This document shows, piece by piece, positions 26,018 to 33,807 of a stretch of DNA of 58,015 nucleotides. Origin of the DNA: Paenibacillus nuruki (GTDB lineage: Bacteria > Bacillota > Bacilli > Paenibacillales > Paenibacillaceae); NCBI RefSeq assembly GCF_001721045.1, contig NZ_MDER01000047.1:1-58015 (forward strand), read 5' to 3'. The first letter of the stretch is position 1; each line of letters begins with the position of its first letter. The notes under the pieces were generated by a model, which was not told the origin of the DNA, made no database searches, and saw only the letters and a program-made list of their open reading frames with translations. Position numbers and translations under genes: made by a program.

Positions 26018-26030
26018 TCCTATGCATGTA
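25998..26030. promoter_or_regulatory. Probable MarR operator 2
   Basis: TACATGCATA, 13 bases, TATGCATGTA: perfect 10-bp arms. Eight of ten bases per arm agree with operator 1 and the spacer length is identical. It brackets the -10 of the permease promoter. Confidence 0.6.
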
Positions 26031-26067
26031 ATTTTAAAAAGAAAAGTTGTATTTGGAGGAGAAAAGA

Positions 26068-27159
26068 ATGACTGTATTCAAAACGTTTAAAGATTTTTTG
26101 GGCATTACCCAGACTAAGGTAGGGATCGTATTTTCTATTTTTGTACCTTTAGTCTTTTTATTATTCTGGATGACGGGTTATCACGGAGCTACAGAGCGAG
26201 TGGATCAACTGGTGGTAGGTATTGTCAATGAAGACGGAACAGCAGGTGATAATATTGCTCAAGCGATCGCTACAGGGGTTCCATACAAGACTCAATCTTA
26301 TCCGTCGTTAAACGAAGCACAACAACATATGGATAATGGTGAACTGACCATGGTTATTTCTATTCCTGCTCATTTCACCGAAGATGTAGCGAGCAATGGC
26401 AGTACTCAGATGAATTATTATATCAATCAAGGGAACTCCGATATTGCGAAGTCCATCGTACAAAGTTCTGCTGCACAAATTTCCTCGACGATAGGCGAAC
26501 ATGCTTTTGCTGATGTTCATCAAGAAATCGTGACTACAAATGTGGTCAAAACACATGATATTTCTAATTTTGCCATTTCAATGTTGCCTATGATCTTAGG
26601 TTTTGTCACATATGTTGGTGTTATGACCATGAATATCCAATTAAATATTGCATCTATGATGTTAAAGCGTGATCATAGTAAGTGGCAGATCTTTTGGGGG
26701 AGACAGATATTACTGCTGGCAATCTCTATCGTAGCTTCATTACTGATTACGACAGTAGCCACGCTATTCGCAGATACAGCCGCTTCATTCTGGCAAATGT
26801 GGAGCTTTCATCTATTGGTCTACATTTCCTGTATTGCTGTTACACAAATGGCGTTCGCTTTATTCGGCAATGTGGCTCCATTATTCAACGTAGCGTTAAT
26901 TCCGCTTCAGTTGATGACCGCAGGAAATATCATCCCTGCTGCTATGTTATCTCCTTTATATCGAAATGTAGGACACTTTTTACCAGCTCCAAATGCTATA
27001 CAAGGCTATTTAAGGTTAATTTATAGTGGGGCTTCTGTATCCTCATTTGTGATTCATTTACTATGGATAGCGATTGTCACTTTTGGAATCACATGGATTC
27101 GTACAGCGCTGATCAAGCCAGCACCAAGCCCTATCAATCATCCGGCAAATAGTCACTAA
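26068..27159 (+). CDS. YhgE/Pip-like or ABC-2 type membrane transporter
   Basis: A 363-residue membrane protein with one N-terminal helix (IVFSIFVPLVFLLFWMTG), an extracytoplasmic domain of about 140 residues (QLVVGIVNEDGTAGDN, then the LTMVISIPAHFTEDVASN stretch), and five or six C-terminal helices starting at ISMLPMILGFVTYVGVM. This layout fits the YhgE/Pip and DUF3533/ABC-2 permease group, members of which export drugs or lipids or serve as phage receptors. No ATPase gene is adjacent. GGAGGAG at 26055-26061 gives the ATG at 26068; an in-frame TTG at 26047 lies upstream of that site. Probably controlled by the preceding MarR regulator through the operator-like repeat in its promoter. Substrate unknown. 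Confidence 0.75.
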   Translation: MTVFKTFKDFLGITQTKVGIVFSIFVPLVFLLFWMTGYHGATERVDQLVVGIVNEDGTAGDNIAQAIATGVPYKTQSYPSLNEAQQHMDNGELTMVISIPAHFTEDVASNGSTQMNYYINQGNSDIAKSIVQSSAAQISSTIGEHAFADVHQEIVTTNVVKTHDISNFAISMLPMILGFVTYVGVMTMNIQLNIASMMLKRDHSKWQIFWGRQILLLAISIVASLLITTVATLFADTAASFWQMWSFHLLVYISCIAVTQMAFALFGNVAPLFNVALIPLQLMTAGNIIPAAMLSPLYRNVGHFLPAPNAIQGYLRLIYSGASVSSFVIHLLWIAIVTFGITWIRTALIKPAPSPINHPANSH

Positions 27160-27227
27160 TCTCCAGTAGACTGAACAAGGTTGTTGTGTATGTATTATCT
27201 GTACTATTCCAAAAGGAGGCGTTAACG

Positions 27228-27656
27228 ATGTCATTATCACACATTCTAGTTCCTTATGATGGCTCAGAACATTCTCAAAAAGCGTTAGAGAAAGCGATTG
27301 GTCTTGGAACAGAACTAAAAGCTCAGATTGAAGTATTGTATGTAGATTCAACGTCTACAGAGATTTTGCAACAACCGTTAGTGATTCCTACACATGAACT
27401 AGAATCTTATTTTGACCATGAAGAAGAGGATGTACGCCTTAATCTACGTCAATTGATCTCCACTATTCCTAATGCTCAAGCCACAGTGATTCAAGGCAGT
27501 GCGGGTAAAAGTATCGTTAAGTATGCAGACAGCATTGAAGCCGATCTGATTATTATGGGTAGTCGTGGGCTAGGTACTGTAAGTGAATTTGTAATGGGTA
27601 GTGTTAGTCATTATGTAACACAGCGCGCCAAATCTCCTGTTATGATTGTGAAATAA
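27228..27656 (+). CDS. Universal stress protein, UspA family
   Basis: A 142-residue single-domain universal stress protein. The opening SHILVPYDGSEHSQKALEKA has the acidic residue that contacts adenine, and the ending GSRGLGTVSEFVMGSVSHYV keeps the G-2x-G-9x-G-S phosphate-binding motif, so it should bind ATP, as MJ0577-type Usp proteins do. An in-frame upstream ATG at 27186 is ignored because AAAAGGAGG at 27211-27219 places the start at 27228. Single gene with its own terminator. Role is generic stress survival. Confidence 0.9.
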   Translation: MSLSHILVPYDGSEHSQKALEKAIGLGTELKAQIEVLYVDSTSTEILQQPLVIPTHELESYFDHEEEDVRLNLRQLISTIPNAQATVIQGSAGKSIVKYADSIEADLIIMGSRGLGTVSEFVMGSVSHYVTQRAKSPVMIVK

Positions 27657-27680
27657 ACGAATCAAATAAAGGATGTACAG

Positions 27681-27728
27681 ACACCCAATATCTTTTCTCT
27701 CAGTTAGAGAAGGGTATTGGGTGTTTTT
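27681..27728 (+). terminator. Intrinsic terminator after UspA
   Basis: ACACCCAATA pairs with TATTGGGTGT, and inner TTCTCT with AGAGAA; five T follow. Confidence 0.9.
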
Positions 27729-27859
27729 GTAGGCGTCTATATTCATGATCAATTAGTGGATCTATATTCTTATACAGACTATTTCTACATTTCTATAAAT
27801 GATATTTTGATCCAGATAAAGGATAAAATATCGTACAAAGCGAATAGTTACAGAGTAAA

Positions 27860-27874
27860 ATGAAAACGTTAACA
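27860..27874 (+). promoter_or_regulatory. Perfect cre-like site upstream of the acetylesterase
   Basis: ATGAAAACGTTAACA, identical with the site at 16263-16277; the identity continues for four more T. It ends 20 bp before the start codon and just before the SD AAGGAGG (27880-27886), and overlaps a possible -10 (TAAAAT, 27856-27861). A repressor bound here would block initiation or elongation. Confidence 0.6.
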
Positions 27875-27893
27875 TTTTGAAGGAGGACAAATC

Positions 27894-29060
27894 ATGAACA
27901 GCAAATTACTTAACAAATGGGGCAAAATCAGTTGTATGATGTTGATCGGAGGGTTATTAAGTACATCGTGGGGAACATCTTCTTCTGTAGACGCTTCTGC
28001 AACCGCTTACAAATTTGATTTTGGTAGTGGTGCAGTGACTTCTGGATATACAGGCGTACAAGCTTCGACCGCTTATAATGCTTCAACAGGCTATGGATTT
28101 AACACACCAGCCAATATCAAAAATGTATCTGCTTCAGGGACAGGTATAGCTAGTGATGCAGTACAATTTGTCACCTTTGGAACGAAAAGTAGTAATACTT
28201 TTAACGTTGATCTACCTAATGGATTGTATGAAGTGAAAGTGACACTCGGTAACACCACACGTTCTAGTGTAGCCGCAGAAGGGGTATATCAGTTGATTAA
28301 TATGACGGGGAACAATGCGACTGATCAATTCCAGATTCCGATTACCGGTGGTCAGCTTAACTTATTAGTCACAGAAGGCAAAGCAGGGGCAGCCTTTACA
28401 TTAAGTGCACTTGAAATTACACAAGTATCGACCAATCCGACCACTCATCCAACGATCTACGTAGGTGGCGACTCCACGGTAGCAAATTATTATCCTTTGA
28501 CTAGCAGTGTACAAGGTGGATGGGGGCAGATGTTACCTCAATTTATTAACAAGAACGATTATCTCGTACGCAATATGGCATCCGGTGGACAAATTGCGCG
28601 TGGATTCCGTGATGATGGACAACTGGAAGCCATTTTGAAATACATTAAGCCGGGCGATTACTTTATTGTGCAACTGGGTATCAATGATACGAATGTCAAA
28701 AATAATACGACAGAAGCACAATTCAAAGATATTATGCGAGATATGGTGAATCAAGTGAAAGCCAAAGGTGCTACAGTTATTCTATCTACACCTCAAGGCA
28801 GAGCAACCGATTTTGATAGTGCAGGCGTCCATCATGCAGAAGGTCGCTGGTACCGCGGAGCAACGATAGCAGTGGCTCAAGAAACCAATGTTCCGTTGAT
28901 CGATCTAAATGTACTCAGTTCTGCTTATTTCACTTCGATCGGGGCAAATGCTACATTAGCATTGTATATGAACGGTGATACATTACATCCTAATTATGCT
29001 GGCGCCACACAGCTTGCTCGTATTGTTGTTGAAAATATGAAAGCCCAAGGGTTATATTAA
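27894..29060 (+). CDS. Secreted rhamnogalacturonan acetylesterase, CE12
   Basis: A 388-residue secreted SGNH esterase of carbohydrate esterase family 12. A signal peptide (to about residue 35) is followed by a beta-sandwich of about 140 residues, starting YKFDFGSGAVTSGYTGV, resembling the galactose-binding-like domain often attached to CE12, then the esterase. Catalytic blocks: GDST with Ser194, SGGQIARGF, QLGINDTN and DTLHPNYAG with Asp362 and His365. It would remove acetyl groups from the galacturonate of rhamnogalacturonan I so that lyases and rhamnosidases can act. AAGGAGG is eight bases before the ATG. A cre-like site identical with that of the cellulase lies directly upstream. Own terminator. 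Confidence 0.9.
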   Translation: MNSKLLNKWGKISCMMLIGGLLSTSWGTSSSVDASATAYKFDFGSGAVTSGYTGVQASTAYNASTGYGFNTPANIKNVSASGTGIASDAVQFVTFGTKSSNTFNVDLPNGLYEVKVTLGNTTRSSVAAEGVYQLINMTGNNATDQFQIPITGGQLNLLVTEGKAGAAFTLSALEITQVSTNPTTHPTIYVGGDSTVANYYPLTSSVQGGWGQMLPQFINKNDYLVRNMASGGQIARGFRDDGQLEAILKYIKPGDYFIVQLGINDTNVKNNTTEAQFKDIMRDMVNQVKAKGATVILSTPQGRATDFDSAGVHHAEGRWYRGATIAVAQETNVPLIDLNVLSSAYFTSIGANATLALYMNGDTLHPNYAGATQLARIVVENMKAQGLY

Positions 29061-29100
29061 TCGTTGAACGAGGAATGAAAGTGGTACTTCTGTATATCCA

Positions 29101-29134
29101 AAGCTTCTTCGCTTATATAGGGAGAAGCTTTTTT
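29101..29134 (+). terminator. Intrinsic terminator after CE12
   Basis: AAGCTTCT pairs with AGAAGCTT around a 14-base loop, followed by T-rich sequence. Confidence 0.8.
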
Positions 29135-29308
29135 CATATACGATGACTTATTATGTTCATACATAACTAAAGAAACTATAGTATAATACCTTAAGTATTG
29201 CTATGCTCGACTGTGAAAGGTAGACTATATACGTTGAGCTTTTTCATTGTATGAATAACTTAATCCGATCTTCTGCTATAGAAGGTCAGACCTGATGGAG
29301 GATATATT

Positions 29309-29653
29309 ATGTTACTTATCGAACCAACTTTGATTCAACAACGAATCGATGATCTACAAGATCAAGATTTGTATATTCATTTGGAAATGACCACTGGAGC
29401 CTATGCCGCTCATTTGGATAGTACCAAGCATCCAGCCGCTACTTTTATCAGTAATGCGACATTACGCTATATTCATGGTTCTATTTCTGGCGAAGGTCCA
29501 TATCGTGTTGGACTTAAAACAGAAAAAGGTTGGGTTTATTCAGAAGGACTTACTCATTATGAAGAAACCGAACAAGAGCGTCTGATTCTAGCTGGTCATG
29601 ATACGCAAGGTAAATTAGTAGTTGCTTTGCAACTCAGTAAGGAGCCTTTCTAA
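29309..29653 (+). CDS. YojF family protein (DUF1806)
   Basis: A 114-residue small cytoplasmic protein that matches B. subtilis YojF, the gene next to bshB2 (yojG). Recognisable stretches are LYIHLEMTTGAYA and the SNATLRYIHGSISGEGPYRVGLKT stretch with KGWVYSEGLTHYE. Its stop overlaps the ATG of the following deacetylase by one base, so the two are translationally coupled. Its biochemical role in bacillithiol synthesis is not known to me. SD TGGAGG at 29295-29300. Confidence 0.85.
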   Translation: MLLIEPTLIQQRIDDLQDQDLYIHLEMTTGAYAAHLDSTKHPAATFISNATLRYIHGSISGEGPYRVGLKTEKGWVYSEGLTHYEETEQERLILAGHDTQGKLVVALQLSKEPF

Positions 29654-30345
29654 TGGACAATAATAAAAAAACTACATTTTCTCTAATTCCTGCTGATTCT
29701 CGTATCCTTGTCGTATTGCCACATCCTGATGATGAAGCATTCAGTTTATCAGGTACACTAGCGAAGCATATTGCACAAGGAGGACAAGTGACTTATGCTT
29801 GCCTCACACTTGGCGAAATGGGACGTAATATGGGGATTCCACCATTTACTAACCGAATTGGTCTGCCTACGATTCGTAAAGGTGAGTTGGAAAAATCTGC
29901 AGAAGCGATAGGCATTCAAGATTTACGCATGCTCGGTTTCCATGATAAAACGATCGAGTTTGAAGTTAAAGAAGTATTAGATGGTACTATTTACGATCTA
30001 ATCGTTGAACTCAAGCCATCCTTGATCGTTACTTTCTCTCCAGGATATAGCGTTCACCCTGATCATGATGCGACAGGAGCCGCTGTTGTACGTGCTGTAG
30101 AACGTCTGCCTCAAAGCGAACGTCCATTACTGCATACAATGGCATTTTCCAAAAACTGCTATGCTGAATTAGGTCAACCTGATATTGAGAATGATGTCAG
30201 CGACTTTTTAGAAAATAAAATGAAATCGATCCAAGCCCATCGCTCGCAATTTCAAGCGGTAGAAATGCTAGGTCAGAACAAATTAAAAGATAAAGAAATC
30301 AAAGAACGTTTTGGTAAAGAACGTTTCTGGACACATTCTGTTTAA
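29653..30345 (+). CDS. bshB2: Bacillithiol biosynthesis deacetylase BshB2
   Basis: A 230-residue LmbE/PIG-L-type zinc deacetylase, expected to convert N-acetylglucosaminyl-malate into glucosaminyl-malate, the second step of bacillithiol synthesis. PHPDDEAFSLSGTL carries the zinc-binding H-x-D-D, and YSVHPDHDATG supplies the further His and Asp. The pairing with YojF in this order is the B. subtilis yojFG arrangement, which favours the BshB2 assignment over other LmbE relatives. Overlaps yojF by one base and is followed by a bidirectional terminator. Confidence 0.88.
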   Translation: MDNNKKTTFSLIPADSRILVVLPHPDDEAFSLSGTLAKHIAQGGQVTYACLTLGEMGRNMGIPPFTNRIGLPTIRKGELEKSAEAIGIQDLRMLGFHDKTIEFEVKEVLDGTIYDLIVELKPSLIVTFSPGYSVHPDHDATGAAVVRAVERLPQSERPLLHTMAFSKNCYAELGQPDIENDVSDFLENKMKSIQAHRSQFQAVEMLGQNKLKDKEIKERFGKERFWTHSV

Positions 30346-30366
30346 GACGTATGTTGTTATAAAAAA

Positions 30367-30409
30367 AGCCGCCCTATTCCTTCACATCAGAAGGGTAGGG
30401 CGGCTTTTT
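30367..30409. terminator. Bidirectional terminator between bshB2 and opuC genes
   Basis: AGCCGCCCTA pairs with TAGGGCGGCT; seven A precede and five T follow, so it works for both convergent units. Confidence 0.93.
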
Positions 30410-30416
30410 ATTGTGA

Positions 30417-31328
30417 TTATTTAATTAATCCTTTAGAGATCAGGAACTCATGAGCAACATCATCTTCACGGTAACCTTGATCGACTTTGGCATTCATAAT
30501 CTGCATTTCTTGTTCATTGATTTGACCTTGTAATGCATCCAAAGCTTTTTTGATCGCTGGATATTTTTTAAGTGTCTCTGAACGAACAGCTACGCCTGCA
30601 TCATAAGGCGGGAAAAAGTGCTTGTCGTCTTTGAGTACAAATAGATTATTAAGCTTGATCTGACCATCAGTAGAATAGACACTCACCACATCAGTATCAT
30701 GTTGTCCGATCAAACGGTACTTAATACCTTGATCCATACCTCTAACATCTTTGAAGATCATATTGTACTTCTTCTTCAATCCAGGATACGTATCTGCACG
30801 ATCGGTAAATTCAAATTCTGACGCTAATTCAAGATTAGGCGATACTTTGGCTAGATCACTGAATGTTTTTAAGTTATACTTTTGTGCGGTTTCTTGGTTA
30901 ACCGCTAGAGAATACGTATTACTGAATCCAAAAGGAGCAATAAATTGCAAATTATCTTTTTTCATCAATCGTTTAGCGCTTGCTAATGTTTCTTTAGAAT
31001 TGGTAGTTTCTTGTTGATAATAGTTGGCAACAATCGTTCCTGTGTATTCAGGATACAATTGAATATTGTTATTTTGAAGAGCGGTCCAGGCAACACTTGA
31101 TCCACCTAGATTGACTTTACGGTTGACTTTGATACCGGTACGATTTTCAATCATATCTGCCATTAGATAAGCTAATATAATGTTTTCGGTAAAGTTTTTG
31201 GAGCCAATGGTAATTTCACCGCCAGTTGTACCCTCTGTAGCGGATGAACTGCTACAAGCTGTTGTGAGCAGACTTGTGATCGTCACTATACATATCAATA
31301 ACGTTATCCAGCGTTTATTTCGCTTCAT
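30417..31328 (-). CDS. opuCC: OpuC-type osmolyte-binding lipoprotein
   Basis: A 303-residue lipoprotein of the OpuAC/OpuCC family that binds glycine betaine, carnitine or choline outside the cell. Lipobox LTTAC with Cys25. The mature protein starts ITIGSKNFTENIILAYLMAD and contains LGGSSVAWTALQNNNIQLYPEYTGT, both typical of the quaternary-amine-binding group. Three ATGs follow each other after AGGAGG; the third (31328) has the best spacing (seven bases). Last gene of a three-gene minus-strand operon. Exact ligand is open. Confidence 0.87.
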   Translation of the reverse strand: MKRNKRWITLLICIVTITSLLTTACSSSSATEGTTGGEITIGSKNFTENIILAYLMADMIENRTGIKVNRKVNLGGSSVAWTALQNNNIQLYPEYTGTIVANYYQQETTNSKETLASAKRLMKKDNLQFIAPFGFSNTYSLAVNQETAQKYNLKTFSDLAKVSPNLELASEFEFTDRADTYPGLKKKYNMIFKDVRGMDQGIKYRLIGQHDTDVVSVYSTDGQIKLNNLFVLKDDKHFFPPYDAGVAVRSETLKKYPAIKKALDALQGQINEQEMQIMNAKVDQGYREDDVAHEFLISKGLIK

Positions 31329-31354
31329 CATCATTCCTCCTGCGTTCAGATTCC

Positions 31355-32008
31355 TTATTTCAATCCTCGTGGTGTTGTCCAACGTTCTACCAACCCAAGC
31401 AAGTAATCAAATACCAATGCAAGGATAGCTGCAGGAATAGCACCTAATAGAATAAGGGCATCAATATTACGAGTAATTCCAAGGAAGATAAAGTCACCTA
31501 AACCACCAGCGCCTATAAAAGCAGCTAACGTTGCTGTACCTACATTAATAACAGTTGCTGTCCGAATTCCCGCCATAATCACAGATAATGCGAGTGGAAG
31601 CTGAACACGGAACAATATTTGACGGCTGGTTAGACCCATACCTTTGGCGGCTTCAATAATAGCTGGATCGACATCTTTGATCCCTGTAAATGTATTACGA
31701 ATCACAGGTAGCAGAGAATATAAGAACAATGCAGCTACGGCTGTAATCGTACCGATACCGAAGATCGGAATCATAAAGCCCAGTAGAGCCAGTCCCGGAA
31801 TCGTCTGCAAAATACTAGCGACTCCAATAATGGGTGTGCGTAATCCTTTCACACGTGCGACTAGAATACCTGCCGGTACCCCGATAACAATAGCAATCAA
31901 CATCGATATTAATACTAATTTGATATGAACCCCTGTTGCTCCAATCAGTTCTGGACCACGAAGGTTAAATTGACGGATAAATTGCTCCCACAAAGATATG
32001 TTTTCCAT
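31355..32008 (-). CDS. opuCB: OpuC-type osmolyte transporter permease
   Basis: A 217-residue permease of the OpuCB/OpuCD group with five or six helices and the ATPase-coupling loop EAAKGMGLTSRQILFRVQLPLAL. Its ATG overlaps the stop of the ATPase gene by one base, indicating translational coupling, and the binding-protein gene follows after 26 bases. Classical opuC operons have two permease genes; only one is present here, which would imply a homodimeric channel. Confidence 0.88.
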   Translation of the reverse strand: MENISLWEQFIRQFNLRGPELIGATGVHIKLVLISMLIAIVIGVPAGILVARVKGLRTPIIGVASILQTIPGLALLGFMIPIFGIGTITAVAALFLYSLLPVIRNTFTGIKDVDPAIIEAAKGMGLTSRQILFRVQLPLALSVIMAGIRTATVINVGTATLAAFIGAGGLGDFIFLGITRNIDALILLGAIPAAILALVFDYLLGLVERWTTPRGLK

Positions 32009-33132
32009 TATACTTCGCCTCCAGCCCAGTGATTAGCAAACATGGTCAGCAAAGTCCCACGAGTCACTATACCTACTAATTTTCCTTGTTCATCGACAAC
32101 AGGTAGAATACCGTTTTTCGCTTCAACGACATTTAGCAAAGCATCTTGTGCGGTATCTGTTGGTTTTAACATATGTGTGACAGGCTTTATAATTTCGCCT
32201 ATCGTAGCTACTGTATCGATATTAGCCAATACATCATAGGCAGATACAATCCCTAGCAATATACCTTGTGTATCGGTAATCAATAACGTATCTGTTTTGC
32301 GTTGGCGCATAAAGGTAATAGCTTTACCCGGGCTACGATCTGGAAGAGAAGTGGAAGGATCTTTACGCATCAGATCGGTAACCGGAATATACTCAGGATT
32401 TTGATACAATCTATTTTTACCTATAAATTCTTCTACAAAACCATGAGAAGGTTCGCGTAGTAACATATCAGGCGTATCCAGTTGCAATAACTCGCCATCT
32501 TTCATAACTGCGATTCGATCGCCTAATTTCAAAGCTTCATCCATATCATGCGTAACGAAAACGATCGTTTTTTTCAAATCACGTTGTAGACGTAATAACT
32601 CATCTTGCAATTGCTCACGTGTGATAGGATCAAGTGCTCCAAAAGGCTCGTCCATCAGTACAATATCAGGGTCAGCGGCTAGAGCACGGGCTACACCGAC
32701 ACGTTGTTGCTGTCCACCTGATAATTCTTTAGGATAACGCTTGGCAAATAGTTCAGGATCAAGACCTACCAAGTTGAGCATTTCAATCACTCTATCTTTT
32801 TTCTTCTTTTCATCCCAGCCTTTAAGTTCAGGCATTAGAGCAATATTTTGTTCAATCGTGTAATGAGGAAACAGTCCTGCTTGCTGAATCACATAGCCCA
32901 TCGTACGGCGTAATTTCACAGGATCTTGCTTTTTGATATCTTTGCCATCTACAGATAAAGTACCTCCTGTATGAGAGACTAGGCGGTTAATCATTTTCAT
33001 CGTAGTTGTTTTACCACATCCGCTGGGGCCAATAAACACCAAAAATTCTCCATCTTTTATTTCAAAATTAAGTGACTTGACGGCTTGAAAACCATCGGGG
33101 TACGTTTTGCTTACATTTTCGAATTTAATCAT
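32008..33132 (-). CDS. opuCA: OpuC-type osmolyte transporter ATPase with CBS domains
   Basis: A 374-residue ABC ATPase with a complete Walker A (GPSGCGKTT), signature LSGGQQQRVG, Walker B IVLMDEP and switch His in FVTHD, followed by a C-terminal tandem CBS pair (about residues 255-370; LLITDTQGILLGIVSAYDV and ILPVVDEQGKLVGIVTRGT). CBS domains in OpuA/OpuC-type ATPases respond to ionic strength or cyclic dinucleotides, so gating by osmotic state or c-di-AMP is plausible. First gene of the operon; AAAGGAG lies about ten bases before the ATG. Confidence 0.9.
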   Translation of the reverse strand: MIKFENVSKTYPDGFQAVKSLNFEIKDGEFLVFIGPSGCGKTTTMKMINRLVSHTGGTLSVDGKDIKKQDPVKLRRTMGYVIQQAGLFPHYTIEQNIALMPELKGWDEKKKKDRVIEMLNLVGLDPELFAKRYPKELSGGQQQRVGVARALAADPDIVLMDEPFGALDPITREQLQDELLRLQRDLKKTIVFVTHDMDEALKLGDRIAVMKDGELLQLDTPDMLLREPSHGFVEEFIGKNRLYQNPEYIPVTDLMRKDPSTSLPDRSPGKAITFMRQRKTDTLLITDTQGILLGIVSAYDVLANIDTVATIGEIIKPVTHMLKPTDTAQDALLNVVEAKNGILPVVDEQGKLVGIVTRGTLLTMFANHWAGGEV

Positions 33133-33353
33133 AACTTGTACTCCTTTATCTATTTTATTTTGGTATGTACAACCATTGACATTTCAATAATGATTCTAAA
33201 AAAGAGTTAGGTTCATCATGCGTATAACAATTGATTGAGCTCCATGTATTTAGACCTAATTTATACATTTGAAACAATATACAAAGTCATAATTTTATGA
33301 AAACGGTCGAAAAATGTCTAAAAAAAGATGAAGAAGTCTTTTGATTATTTGAG

Positions 33354-33368
33354 GTATAACGCTTACAA
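33354..33368 (-). promoter_or_regulatory. cre-like site upstream of the rhamnose mutarotase
   Basis: On the minus strand TTGTAAGCGTTATAC matches the cre consensus with one mismatch in the last conserved C. AACGCTTACAA is shared with the site upstream of the GH78 rhamnosidase (47967-47981), so a common rhamnose-related regulator is also possible. Confidence 0.35.
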
Positions 33369-33412
33369 TTTAAAGTGAATCTATCGAACAAATAAAAGGA
33401 AGGATGTTGAAG

Positions 33413-33724
33413 ATGGAACGCGTTTCTTTTGTTTTACATATTGATCCAAAAGATCAAAAAGAGTATATTGAACGCCATCAAGCGGTTTATCCAGAATTGT
33501 TGCAAGCATTTGGAGAAGTAGGGATTCATACGTATAGTATTTTTTTGCATGAAGGCACTCTATTTGCTTATATGGAAGTAGATCACTATCAATCAGCGAT
33601 GGATCAACTAGCTGTGCATCCTGCTAATCAGCGCTGGCAGACTTTTATGTCAGATATGTTGATTGCTAATCCGCAAGGAACCACATCTGAAGTCATTCCT
33701 GAAGTGTTTCATTACCATAATTAA
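33413..33724 (+). CDS. rhaM: L-rhamnose mutarotase
   Basis: A 103-residue ABM-fold enzyme that interconverts the alpha and beta anomers of L-rhamnose, similar in length and sequence to E. coli RhaM: YIERHQAVYPELLQAF near the start and NQRWQTFMSDML with the paired Trp region near the end. I use ATG 33413, nine bases after AAGGAAGG; an ATG at 33404 directly abuts that site. The next gene is an FAH-family hydrolase, and a GH78 rhamnosidase lies 14 kb away, which fits use of rhamnose released from rhamnogalacturonan. No RhaA, RhaB or RhaD gene is in view. Confidence 0.85.
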   Translation: MERVSFVLHIDPKDQKEYIERHQAVYPELLQAFGEVGIHTYSIFLHEGTLFAYMEVDHYQSAMDQLAVHPANQRWQTFMSDMLIANPQGTTSEVIPEVFHYHN

Positions 33725-33762
33725 TCTTATTTCTAGCGATATCCTATTAGAGAATAGTTGAA

Positions 33763-33804
33763 AGAACACCTTCAGCCTGTCATGATTAGTGTTGGAGGTG
33801 TTCT
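33763..33804 (+). promoter_or_regulatory. Hairpin that covers the ribosome site of the FAH gene
   Basis: AGAACACCTTCAG (33763-33775) pairs over 13 positions, two of them G-U, with TTGGAGGTGTTCT (33792-33804). The SD GGAGG at 33794-33798 is entirely inside the stem. There is no T-run, so it is not a terminator. Translational control is the likely meaning. Confidence 0.55.
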
Positions 33805-33807
33805 GAT

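Noticed and set aside
33297-33311. cre-like TGAAAACGGTCGAA upstream of the opuC operon.
   Set aside because: One mismatch in a conserved base, no carbon-catabolic gene nearby; matches of this quality are expected by chance several times per window.
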